From Theobroma cacao (lineage: Eukaryota > Streptophyta > Magnoliopsida > Malvales > Malvaceae): DNA of 64,000 bases. Below, piece after piece: positions 50,401 to 61,667 of this stretch. How positions within the stretch are numbered: the stretch's first letter is position 1; every line of letters begins with the position of its first letter. The stretch spans positions 31,995,514 to 32,059,513 of the forward strand of contig NC_030858.1 in the NCBI RefSeq assembly GCF_000208745.1, read 5' to 3'. Position numbers and translations under genes: made by a program. The notes beneath the pieces were generated by a model, which saw nothing but the letters and a program-made list of their open reading frames with translations, ran no database searches and was not told the origin of the DNA.

Positions 50401-53400
50401 AATTGAGATGGTGTCTAATTAATGTCACCTGACCAAGTGCCACAAACTTTGTGTAAGTTTGTTGAAATACTGGCCTTGATCTTTGGGAGTGAGACCCCGA
50501 CTGAATGGTGGCAAATAGAAGGAAAAACAAGAGAACATAGGGGAAAAGTGGTGTAAGACATTTCTCACATACATTGTAGTTCTCTACTTCCAAGATGAGT
50601 CCCTAAACGTCTGCTGCAGTATTGTTTGAACATGTAGTTGATGCAAATATAACATCAATAAAGAACATGAAAAGACAGGAGCATCAGAAAGAATGATTAC
50701 TACAGTTAGCCAATATGGAAAGAACTTACACTTATGAATGATTCAGGGTCCAAATTACAGTGCTGTATGAAAGAATCAACTGCTGCAGGATTTTGAGAAG
50801 GAAGAACCTCTAGGACACCACCAATTTCATATTGAACCACCTAAAATATACAGAAAAAAAAAAAAGACCAAAAACCATCATGCAATAGCCAAGGGGTCTG
50901 GTTTGAAAGGTGAGCAGCACCAAAAATTAAATGTAAGCAACAACAAAAAACCTACCTGTGTAACAAATTCAAATTCCAAGTGACGTACATCTTTTTCGTG
51001 ACTTGCCCTGGTCAATGGGAAATTTTTTATCTGCAAAAGCAAATTAAAACATCTGAGAAAAATATAGACAAAGCAAAATACCCCATAAACCAAGACTATT
51101 AAATATTAATTTTATATTCATGAACAATCCAACGGCCAACCATGGGTAGAAACTACCAAACAATATCTAAAGATAATGGATAAATATAGTTTCACATAAT
51201 AAGATTTTTTAAATAATAAACTTCATCTTAATTATTATTTTTAATTCATTTTTCTGTTGAATGATATTTCCAAACCACCAAATGCAATTCTGTGCTAAAG
51301 AATAGGGCTTAAATATTCCTTAATAACGCATTCAAGGCATCTAAGGAAGTCCTTACTAGGGTTTCAGTTTAACAAAATAAATTTGATTATCTTAATTAAT
51401 GAACAACAAAAATTAATAAGTTAAAATTCCATTTAGTCTTATGGATTAAAAGAGAAACTGGGGAATGAAAATGCCCCAAAATCACAGAATAGCCTTACTA
51501 ATTTGCAACCAATGAGAAATACATCTAGATTGCATTCTACCCAAAGTTTCTAGCCCTCAACTTTCATACCAAAAAGGAAAAAAAAAGAGCAACTTTCCAT
51601 CACTTTAGTAGCTAGTTCTTCTCCAGCCAAAAACAATATTATTACTTGCATTTCAACTTTCTTTCACATGGATATGAATATATCTTCTTTCATGAGAAAT
51701 ACATGTTTATTTGTGTGTATAGATGGTTTTAATATTCATTTGGCAAAAGCCTATTACACAATAGAGCAAATCGTTGGGAGAAGATAATAGGCAATGAAAC
51801 ATCTTTGTGCTTTAACTAGGAGATGAATTATTTATCCTAAAGCAATATAATTGGTGTTGCATGTTCCGTAAATGCTGGCTTTCAAACTTGGACAACAAGG
51901 TACACAACTACAGAATTGAGCCATCGTCAAGTGTCATTGGGCAAGACAATGGATTGAACAATGTGGTCATGAAGAACATATAATTAAATAACATAGCTTT
52001 CTTAAACAGTATGGTAAAATATGTTGCAAATACCATTTTAAGAAAGGCGTCAGGCTTGCACTTCTCATGAGAAACTTTTCCAGCATACATTGAGCAAGCC
52101 CTTCCAATTTGCATCTCAAGATATTCAAAATCTGAGAGAAACATAAGCGAGAGTATGTTCTAAGTGGAAAAGGCAAAAACAGAAAGAGAAAAGAAGATGA
52201 AATAAAATTATATCGAGACATCAATCTAAAGCACAAGGATTCCACTTGCTCAATACCCTTTCATTTTTTCTTTTCAATTTACCTGTGGCAGATGATAATT
52301 GGGAATCCATCTTGTCTATGTTATGGTAAGTGACTTGAAATTTTGGTTGGCCAATTAATTCCACATTTGGAACCAAAAAGTTTGGGCCTTCAGGGAAGAA
52401 ATTGGGTTTGATCTCAGACAACCTACTCCACAATGCTGACATCCAAGGATCCAGAGCAGCTTCATACCTGCGAATATAAATTAAAATTTCAGTTAAAAAT
52501 TTTTCCTAGTCAACTTTCTTTTCAACTTATCTTTTAACCTAAACATCAACAAAACCTCAAATCAAAAAAGAAAAAAAGAACAGAAAAGAAAAAACATCAC
52601 GCAAACTTGGAGGGCAAAAAAGAAACCTATATTGGGTGCAACTCAACCTCACATCCATGAATGATTCAAAAGTCTACTTGGAATTTCTTCCAGAAACAGC
52701 AAAGATCCTTTTTATTTAACCACATTTCAACTGAGGTGATCTTATAATGCACTTGTAGCATAGTGATATTTCTGCTCCATGAAGTACAAAGTCTGTGTGC
52801 AGTACATATTGATGGCCGCTAGGTTTCTAGCAGCTACAGTTAACCTAAACTATCCACATGATTCCTACAGGAAAATAGATGGCTTCTAAGGTCATCAATT
52901 CTTTTCAGAATACCAGGGTTGATATAAATTATCCACTCTTGGCACTAAAGTGCACTGCTTTCCACGAACAAAACCATTCATAAATGAAAACTTATCCCAA
53001 AGAATTTTATTTTTATGTAACAAAGGTTTTGAAATTTTTAATAAACTAACGAACTAAGATATGGGATGCCTGCACCAGATATGCCCAAAAGAAAATTTTG
53101 AATAGGCAACTAAAATAGGATCATATATAAACCACTCAAATCTCTCTTAAAATCTAGATTATCTTGCTTACACCCATCATTTTAATTCCACGGGATCTTA
53201 TAGGTTCGTCTTTGTCTTTATAGGTTTTTGCAACAATTTCTAACTGGTCTTGATTAGTCAACAGTGAAACATTTAAAGAAACCAGAGCATATGCTGAAAT
53301 TAAGAACTCTGAAAACAATATAGTTAAAGAACCTGCTATCACACCAAGTTAAATGATCTTCTTCAGCAAAGTAATTAGCAACCATACCCTGAAGGATGCT

Positions 53401-54621
53401 GATCATCTCCCAAACCTCTCTCAACGACAGCTGTAGCCCCAAGGTCTGAAAGTCTTTTATCAAGCTTCTTTGCAACAAACTGCAGCCACAGCTATCAAAT
53501 TAAGTGTTTCTCTAATTAAGCACCAAGAACTGAGTCAATCAAACTACTTGACGAGCCATTTAATAAAAATTCAAAACTACAAAAAGCTGCCTGATTCTTA
53601 GCTTATAGAACAGTGTCCGATAGTTCTAACACCATATGAGTCCACAGCTAAACAAATTATGTACCAAGAGATATTCCATGATAATTTAATTTGCAATAGA
53701 CACTTTATTACACATACATATACTATGAAACTTCCGGCCCTCATGAAGCAATATAAACAAAGCATCAATACTATGCTTTTCAAATTTCGGCAATGGCTAA
53801 AACCCCGCATTTGATAACAGTCATCATGTTCTATGAACTCATTTGCTTCCTCAAACATTGTACTTATTAAATATGAGGAATGGTAACTACAGTCATCATC
53901 TAAGCTACACAGATTCTACGATATCATGAAGAATTAAAAAAATCTAATATATGAAAATTCTAACTACTATATGTAAGTGGAAGAAAGTAGACATGAATTT
54001 GACAATTCACCAAAGGAACTCCGAAAAACCATTACATTATATTTCTGGTAGCCAGAATCACCTAATCCAAACACAGCGTAATGAACTCCTTCCAACCAGT
54101 GGCTGCCTAGATTTCTTTGTAGAAGAAACCTCCAAAATACCTGCAATACAGATAATATTAGGAAACTCAAAACGATAACTTTGAGGCACATTCCAAAAAT
54201 AATAACAATGAGAAGATAGTTATGATTTTTTAGGATAACTAATAATAACTAGCATTGCCTTCATGGAATCTGGAGCATCCCCTTGGCCCGTGGTAGAAAC
54301 AACAAAAATTACAGCGTCTTCTTCAGGTAAGGAGCTCTGCAAAAAAGTAACAAGTAAGTTACCATTAACCAAAAACTTCTTCTTCAGGTAAGGAGCTCTG
54401 CAAAAAAGTAACAAGTAAGTTACCATTAACCAAAAACTTTTAACTTGAAAAGTAAAAAGAAAAAAGAGGAGACTATTTACAGCATCATATTCGTCGGTCG
54501 AACGAATGACTACGAGGCAGGCTCGGCGCTCAGCTTCTCGAGCAATACGCTCGGCCGCATCCAATGCATTTCCAGTTTGAGTTGCGTATAGTATCAGTAG
54601 TTTCTTTGATTTAATCTCCAT
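47469..54621 (-). CDS. ATR3: NADPH-dependent diflavin oxidoreductase ATR3 (TAH18 / NDOR1 type), 12 exons, 628 aa
   Basis: Exons in transcript order are 54481-54621, 54259-54336, 54036-54140, 53388-53479, 52283-52467, 52034-52131, 50956-51030, 50730-50840, 49328-49462, 48552-48671, 48109-48325 and 47469-47998, totalling 629 codons including stop. The N-terminal flavodoxin domain has the FMN loops YATQTGNA (12-19) and STTGQGDAP, then FGLGDSGYQKYN. The FAD domain contains RAFSISSS (from R405). The NADPH module has GPGTGCAPFRGF (from G478), CRNEENDFLYRDF and a C-terminal W before the last residue. TAH18-type enzymes pass electrons from NADPH to Dre2/anamorsin in cytosolic Fe-S cluster assembly. 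Two introns appear to use GC donors (after 54259 and after 49328), and intron 1 has a duplicated 3' splice site. Confidence 0.96.
50062..50600. mobile_element. Possible solo LTR or LTR fragment inside an ATR3 intron
   Basis: Within the 1,267-bp intron 49463-50729 the sequence from TGTCATGACC looks like the start of a Ty3-type LTR, and TATAAATAGCC near 50253-50263 would be its TATA box. A 20-bp near-direct repeat (CTTAGCAGTCACCTTGTGTT at 50096-50115, one mismatch at 50267-50286) lies inside. No certain right end, target duplication or internal retroviral coding sequence was found, so the call is tentative. Confidence 0.35.
54317..54438. repeat. Perfect 61-bp tandem duplication across the ATR3 intron 1 / exon 2 boundary
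   Basis: Bases 54317-54377 are repeated exactly at 54378-54438. On the minus strand each copy carries the polypyrimidine tract, the TTTTTTGCAG acceptor and the first ~20 bp of exon 2 (AGCTCCTTACCTGAAGAAGA). The upstream acceptor would lead to SSLPEEEVFG and then TAA, so only the downstream copy gives the ATR3 protein. Confidence 0.95.
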
Positions 54622-56390
54622 TGTGAACTTGGCGATTGACAAAAATTGTTCTTCTTAGGGTTTATTGGAATCGAAGGAAGATTCAAGAACCTGTAGAAGG
54701 AAGGTTGGAGGAAAATTGATTTCGGGTCGGGTTACATGCAGGTGAGAGTCCGGATCCTGATTAATTTCGGTTAGTGGGCTACAGCCTACAGCCGTCGGGC
54801 AAGGTGGAGAAAATTAAGATTTGCGTGTTCTTGAGCTCCTGGCTCGACCTGAATGTTTTGGGTTTCATGGTTAATTATGAAATTTTTTAAAAACAATATT
54901 ATAATATCAATATGTATATAACATATATTGATAATTTTTTTGAAAAAAATGATAATATAATATTCTATTTAAAATTATTATATTGAGTAAATAAAAATTT
55001 ATTTATAAATCGAAGAAAAGTGTCAAAGGTCTTTATGTTTTTTAAATTAAAAATATGAATTCATAACATAAAGATTAAGATAATTTAAAAAAATTAAAAA
55101 ATTATATTCTCATTGATCATCGGACAATTTCTTGAATTTTTTTTATACAAATATGACCGTGTATTTATTCTCGATTTAAATGCATAACATTCCTAATACC
55201 AAAAGCCTCTTAATTTCCTTCCATCTTTAATATATTCAATCATTTATACTACAATTTTGGTTTGCATATTTTTTTTCAATAATAAGCTTTAAGTGCTTAA
55301 AACTATTAAATCGGGAAAATAAAATTAATTAAATTATTATATTGAAATCATATGATCTGAGTTTAAATCGTTTCATATGATATTAATTTTATGATTATAT
55401 CATGCTATTCTTATATATTATCATTTGCTTTTAAGTGAATTAATATTTCACTATTAAATCTTATATATATATATATATAGTCTTTATTTTATTTAAAGGA
55501 AAAAAAAAAGAAAGAAGAAANCACTATTAATACTTATATATATATATATATAGTCTATTTATTTGGAAAAAAAAAAGAAAGAAAGAAAGAAAAAGCCTTC
55601 CAATTAAAATTTTAAATACTGCTTTTATCCTGCCTATAAAAATTGGTTTGATTTACTAAAATTAAGATGCTCATACCCAGACCATGCACAACTAGCTCAA
55701 AACATGCCAACATTCAGTGTAAAAACAAGCCATTGCCATGCCCACGAGATTAGTCCTGCATCTGGCTAGAAATATGCAGAAATTACATAAAAACATCATA
55801 TTCGTGATACAATCCAGTACAGCCCAGCATATCATGTGTGAGTTGGGGTGTCTTCAAAATTTAAGCATCCTGTTGTGAACAGCGACCCAAACCCTGTTTC
55901 TGCTCGGAAGTCTAGTCTCTGCATCGGATGATAATATACTGATCAACAATCCAAGAACATACTGAATTCCAGTACGTATTTGAAATCAATTTCCCTGAGT
56001 GACATTTACAAACTATTCTGCAAGAACGGTTACATGAAATGAAATTGAGAAGCAATTTATACTTGCAAACTCTATTCAATTTTTAGTCCTTCACAGAATG
56101 CTATAGCCGTACAGGAGATTTCATGCCCATTATTTTGCACCAAAAATAGGAAGCATTAATAAGAGATCTAGTGGTGTGTGGCTTAGAAAGTTATAAACCT
56201 TGTCCAAGTATTAGCCGTGCTTTTTGCATCGATATTTGGTTTCATACAAGCAGCTTCAAACTTCAATTATCCTTTTTCTCTCTCTTACTTCTTTTTTCAT
56301 CATTCTTAACTGCTATAAGAGATTTCAGGCAAATATTTCATGGAACAGCTAAGCATACTGAAGAGACCTGGGTACTTACCTTTGAAATGA
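54622..56390. other. ATR3 upstream region, AT-rich spacer and PDIL5-1 3' region
   Basis: The ATR3 promoter and leader lie within 54622-54850. Then come about 800 bp of very AT-rich sequence, including the duplicated (TA)n block at 55449-55594. From about 55640 the composition becomes mixed and probably includes the 3' UTR of PDIL5-1. No gene is recognised. Confidence 0.5.
55449..55594. repeat. 73-bp tandem duplication with (TA)n and GAAA runs
   Basis: CACTATTAA followed by (TA)n and TAGTCT, then an A/GAAA-rich run, occurs at 55449 and again at 55522. An ambiguous base (n) at 55521 lies exactly at the junction, so assembly error is a possible cause. Confidence 0.7.
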
Positions 56391-59300
56391 TCATAACTCT
56401 TTATCAATGCCTAGCTGTGCGTTTTCTGCAGCCTTTTCTGCTTCTTCAACGGCAAATGTTTTCAGTGATTCAACATCCCTTGGCCCTGGTCAATTGCATA
56501 ACATGCAAGGGAGAAAATAACTCAATTAACAGAAATAGTTCCAAAACATGGTCTTTTGAAATCTTTAGTGACTAATGCTTATTATGATGCATAGAAAGAT
56601 GAACCCAAACATATATTTTATGTTCATGTGGCATTCAATGAAATCAGATCAACTACCAATAACTAGATTTATCCTGCTTAGAGGTGATTTTGACTCATAT
56701 TCAGTTCAGGTCGAGTCAAATTGCTCAAAAAGGGAAAAGAAAATTCCAGTTCTTTCAAACTAGACTTCTTTGATTGCGATATGCATCATAACAATATAAA
56801 TACCATGTTAGATAGTCCTTTATAAAGATTAGCCAAGTTGAGTGGCCAAAAGGCCCAGAAAGCTCAGTAACTTACCTACATGCTAGCTCTAAAATGTCAG
56901 TAGCTACAAAAGAGAAATGTCCACTTAAACTAAGTTGAGGAATATCAAATGATGAACAACTTGTAAAATTTGATGAAATTTCAAATATCATATTTTATCA
57001 TTAAAAGAATCTCACAAGTAGTTCAGATGAATTGGAAACACTTGTACACTGAGTGATATAGATTTGCTATTTTCATCTGAAACACATTAACAGATAAATA
57101 AACAGGCATGCCCACATTCAGATATTTCATTATATAATAGCCTTTAACAATGCAATTAGAAATTCAAAGAAAAATGTAACATTTAACCATTTGGTGAAAT
57201 AATTAAGTCACTAATGTCACAGATAATAATTTTAGGCAACAAATCAAACTAGATTTTGTGCCATGCATACATGAAAAAACATGTTTTTCGCTTCAAGACT
57301 TGACTTCCAAAAAAAAATGCTCAAAAAAAAAAAAAAAAAAGAGAATAAAGGGTGATGATGTGAGAGAAATACTATCACTTAGCTACATTTTCCCCCGCTT
57401 GATCTCAACACAAACCCAAAACGGCCCTATGAACATGATAGATAGCATAAGCCTTTTGGCACTTTTCTTCCTAAGGCATATAAGGCTCTCCCAATGCAGG
57501 TGAGAGCTTAACCAGCCTGAGTTCTTTCTACTTTGTTTAATTACAGTGGCCTTAGATCTGCATCTAAATCATTGATCCCTAGAGCTTGCTGCATAAGAAC
57601 TGGTTTATGTGATTGTTTAAGAGAACAAATCAGACTTGTCCCTCTCAAGAAGCAATTGAGACATATTCCAGGACAATGCCAGCCTCTGATGTATACATAT
57701 GGACAGAGGATCCAGAAGTATTGACAAATCAGACCAGATACCTAACAAATAAGGAACAGCTACCTTTTGGAAGAAATTCAGGCTACATAAATAGGTAGCA
57801 GAAACAATAGTTTGACAAAATAGAGACTACCTCCCTTTAAAAGGTTCTAATCCATTGAGCCCTCTTTGCTTCCACTAAGAGAGTACACTCTACACTAGTA
57901 TTATTCACAGCTTATTTTGCTTGCTTTGATTGAGTGCCCAATCATGGTCCCAAAAAGCTCTCCATCCCCTATTGAGTTGACGCAACCAATAACTACTTAT
58001 TGCAGATTGCAATATCTTTTACTTTAGAATGAAATGTTAATCCTTTGCATCAAAATTATATGCAATAACACTACAAATGCCTCACAAAGAACATGAAATT
58101 CACAGTTCGTATTAAACAGCATATTAAAAACATGAAAATTATGTTGGTAGAAGGGAAGGTGGGAGGAAGGAACAGGAGCAGAAGGAAAATAGTGTTTCTT
58201 TACTTCCTTTACTTTGTTTGGTAGGAGAGAAATAGAATGGGAAAGAAAATAGATGGATTTGCAACTTTCTCTTCCTTCCAAATCTAATACTTCCAAGAAA
58301 AGAGGAAAACACTCTTTATACTTAAGTTAATGATTTTATTTATAAGTGAAGCCCTAGCCTCTTTCTTTTCCTCTATTTTCTATCCTTCATACCAATCACA
58401 AGGAAGGAAAAACAACTTTCCTTTCTCGCATTCATTTTTTTCTTTCCTCACCTCTTTCCCCTCCTTCCTACTGAACATAGTGGAACAGATGAAATAGGAT
58501 TGTTACCTTGATATTTAGCAACTTCTTCTCCATCATAAAAGAGCTTAAAAGTGGGGTATGAATGAATATCTACTTTAGCGCATACAGGTTTGCTCACACC
58601 GCAATCAACTTCTCCTATCTCTATTTCGTCTTCTCCTTCCATTGCCTTCCCTAAGTCATCCCACAACGTCCCCAAGTTCTTACTGCACAACCAAACATTA
58701 TTACATTCATTAGTAAGCAAATTAGAACTGCGGATAGCTCGATAATCAGATCTAGCTTGCTCAAACAAATAGACTAAACTAGGCAGAAAATATTTACCAA
58801 TGCTTACACCAAGGAACACAAAATTTCACAAACCACGCCGTGTCTTTCTCCTTTACCTGAAAACAAAAAAAAAATGCAAATTCAAGATAAACGCCAAGCA
58901 CTCATATTCATTTACTGTGCTTTTATCCACTCATTTGATGCAGTTCAAGATTTATTCAATTTGATGTCAAAGTTTTTTTTTTTTTTTGAAGAGCAGAATT
59001 CATTCCAATCATGAAAAGAAGAACAAAAGATAGTCACTGGAGCAAATAATCTCCAGCCACCAGCAAAAGAATTTGGAAAGTTAACACTTCGTTAAAAACA
59101 ATTCACTAATAAAATTCAATCAATATTGAATAAAATATGTCTAATAAATTCTCCCTGGAAGAAAGTAAATTGCAAATGTATTCATACTACAATTTATAAG
59201 TAGTCACCCCATAATTAAATTTTGACGAAAACAAACACAAAAAAACAACTTTGATAACTGATATGATTCAAGCAAAAGAAAACCCTTTTTTTTTTTTTTT

Positions 59301-59452
59301 GCGACGTTGAATGTGAATAACGAGAAAATTTGGGTTACCTTGTCGGAGAAGGTGTCGGGGGTTAGGGTTATGACTTCGGCTTCTGTGTGAACTGTTATTG
59401 ATATCAAGAAAAGCAGGAGGAGGAGGAGAGTAAAACGACGGTCGCTCTTCAT
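56391..59452 (-). CDS. PDIL5-1: Protein disulfide isomerase-like PDIL5-1, 4 exons, 147 aa
   Basis: Exons in transcript order are 59339-59452, 58798-58856, 58507-58682 and 56391-56485, joining into 148 codons including TGA, the usual length of this small plant subfamily. A signal peptide (MKSDRRFTLLLLLLFLISIT) is followed by one thioredoxin fold. The active-site motif WCKHC has catalytic C55 and C58, and the second Cys codon is split by intron 2. The fold continues with EVDCGVSKPVCAKVDIHSYP (cis-Pro loop YPTF) and a helical tail ending GIDKEL, close to the KDEL-type ER-retrieval signal. It should act in the ER lumen in disulfide formation or folding. The last intron (56486-58506) is about 2 kb, unusually long for this gene. 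Confidence 0.95.
56486..58506 (-). other. Long last intron of PDIL5-1 (2,021 bp)
   Basis: Bounded by AAG|GTAACA at 58506 and GACCAG at 56486, it separates codon G1 from G2,3 of a Gly codon. It contains many short frames on both strands but none with protein features, plus a poly-A run at 57325-57342. No transposon ends were recognised. Confidence 0.65.
58972..59085 (-). mobile_element. Possible 3' end of a poly-A retroposon in PDIL5-1 intron 1
   Basis: On the minus strand, sequence ending GATTGGAATGAATTCTGCTC, then TTC, runs into about 16 A (T-run at 58973-58988 on the plus strand). This resembles LINE-type 3' ends. Only a 6-bp AAAGTT repeat is available as possible target duplication, so this remains a suggestion. 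Confidence 0.3.
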
Positions 59453-61667
59453 GGCTGGCGATCGTGATTTTTCACCTTCTTGTTTGAAGCTTGTTTTCTT
59501 TATTTCTTCGTTTCCTTTTTGGAGAGAAATGTAAAACGCCTGGAGATTTTCTGATTCAAGATTCCTCAGATTGCTTCTTGAGCCGGATTCAGGCCAACGG
59601 CTCAGCCTAGAGTTAAAGAAGAGAGGCCACATGGCACGTGCTATTTGCACGTGACATTTAGAGTTGTTTATAGTTTGATTTACATTTTAAACATTAAATT
59701 CGAATTTAATTTTAGTTTGTTCATTTAAATTATATTTAATTGTTAAAATATTTTATATTTTTAAAATGTACTTTAAAATTAAATAAAAATAAATAGATCG
59801 AGATTAAAAGATTTTGTCCAACACTCGACTTGAGTTAGGTTATCGGAGATTTTGTCCAATACTTTTAGGTTACCTGGAGCTCGCCTTGGCACAAGTCTAA
59901 TGACATTATTTTATTTATTTTTATTATTTTCATTTTATATTTTTTGTTTTTTTTATTAAAATGTAATAATTTGTATGTAAAGATATGAATCTAATACCAA
60001 GAAATGGAAAATCTAAAAATGACTTTATTTAATTAATCATGTTAAAATATTTCAATTCCAATATATTAACAAAATAGGTATTATGTTAATTTGAAAATTA
60101 ATCTAATAAATGAATACATTACATATTATTTTATATATATTTTTTATATTTAAAGAAAGAACATTCACCAACCAATGGTACATAATACCACACGAATGTG
60201 AATCATAACGAGGAAAGGTAACCAGAAAATTTTTATCTTCACTGTACATCTACCTTTCGTTAACCCATTGATTCTTTATTTCTCAAAATGGATAAATTTT
60301 GGAACATTTTAAAAAATAAGGTATTTTAAAAATAATTATTTTTATAATTTTAATTATTTTTAATTAAATTATATAAAATTACCTTTAACGATGTTATACG
60401 TTATGTTCAAAAAAAAATATTAATATTACACGTCATAATTAAAAAAAATTATTACTCGTAATGTTAAAAAGAAATATTATTATTACACGTCATGTATAAA
60501 AACATGTTACACGTCATAAATAAAAAATATTGTTGCAAGCCATATTGAAAAAAAATAGTTATTACACGTCATATACAAAAACATATTATACGTCGTGTTG
60601 AAAAAAATGTTACAGGTACATGCCATATTCAAAAATTTTGTTACATGTTTAAAATGTTGTTAGTTACGAATCAAAATTTCAAATTCTGTTAACTCTCTTC
60701 GTTTCTTTTTGTTTTTTTTTTTAACATTTTAGTATCGATTAAAGTGTTTCTAACATGTTTTTATAAATCAAAACACAAATTTTTTTATCTAAAACTCATA
60801 TTTTGATTAAAAATCGAAAAAAATTTCCTTTGAAACTCTAAGTTTATAAATTTCAAATTCTTAAGTTTATTGTTGTTTACGTATCGAATTGATCTAATTA
60901 AAAATAATTTTAAATATCTGTGATCATTTTTACCGTTTTAATTTCATTTAAATTATTTAAAAATCAAATTTCTTAAATAATCATCCACTCCAAACACATC
61001 AAAAGTATAACTTGGCGTTTTAAAAGTGTAGGTAAGAGAAATCGAGAGTACAACAAACGAATGCTGAAAAGAAAAATTAATAAAATTAAAGAGAGTTGGA
61101 TGATGAGAGAGAAATCAAAAGTATAGATGAAGAAAAATTAAGATAAATGATTTAATTTATTTAAAATAATTACGAAAATATTTTTATCAAGTCATGACTA
61201 AATATAATTAAAAATAATTAAATTTATTATAATAAATATTTTTAAAATACTTTATAATAATTTTTTTTAAATTAAAATTTGTTATCCTTTGAAGATCGAT
61301 TGCTAATAATTTGACAGGCATGAATCATCCTATTTTAGAATCTGAATCGCTAATAATAAGTTGTGTTCCTTGTTGTTTTCCTCGTTCTTCTTTATTATTC
61401 CCCAACAACAATTTTGTTTCCAGGATTAATCGATGAATGACAGACAAAAAAATAGCTCCAGCAAAGTCCGTACTAGCAAAACAAGACACTGATTCCGGTC
61501 CGGTCCAGGGGCGAAAAGAAAAGCACAGTGGTTTTATTCACAACTCGTGGAAAAACTCGTTGGCAAAACCCTGAAGAGAAGCGAAAGCCAAAAAGACGAA
61601 ATAAAAACTAACACCAAGCTTCCTAGCTAGCCTGCGACCAACATTTCCATCTTATCAACTAAGCCCA
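59453..61667. other. PDIL5-1 upstream region and AT-rich spacer
   Basis: The PDIL5-1 promoter and leader lie at the left edge. The remainder is AT-rich and non-coding, containing the minisatellite at 60396-60658. The last 150 bp are less AT-rich and probably hold the vicilin 3' UTR. Confidence 0.5.
60396..60658 (+). repeat. Degenerate minisatellite of about nine ACACGTCAT-type units
   Basis: Units of 24-32 bp begin ATACGTTAT, ACACGTCAT, ACTCGTAAT, ACACGTCAT, ACACGTCAT, GCAAGCCAT, ACACGTCAT, ATACGTCGT and ACAGGTACATGCCAT. Each is followed by a short variable stretch, a run of 5-9 A, and an ATTATT-like end. The regular order of core, A-run and ATT-tail shows a tandem array that has since diverged. 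Confidence 0.75.

Noticed and set aside
54246..54258. Alternative ATR3 exon 2 end at CTA|GTTATT
   Set aside because: It would add AML between SMK and VFWRF, which is uninterrupted in known homologues, and the GT site is weak; the GC donor was preferred.
56171..56575. 134-residue plus-strand frame
   Set aside because: It overlaps the last exon of PDIL5-1 on the opposite strand, which is firmly supported by DVESLKTFAVEEAEKAA and the KEL end.
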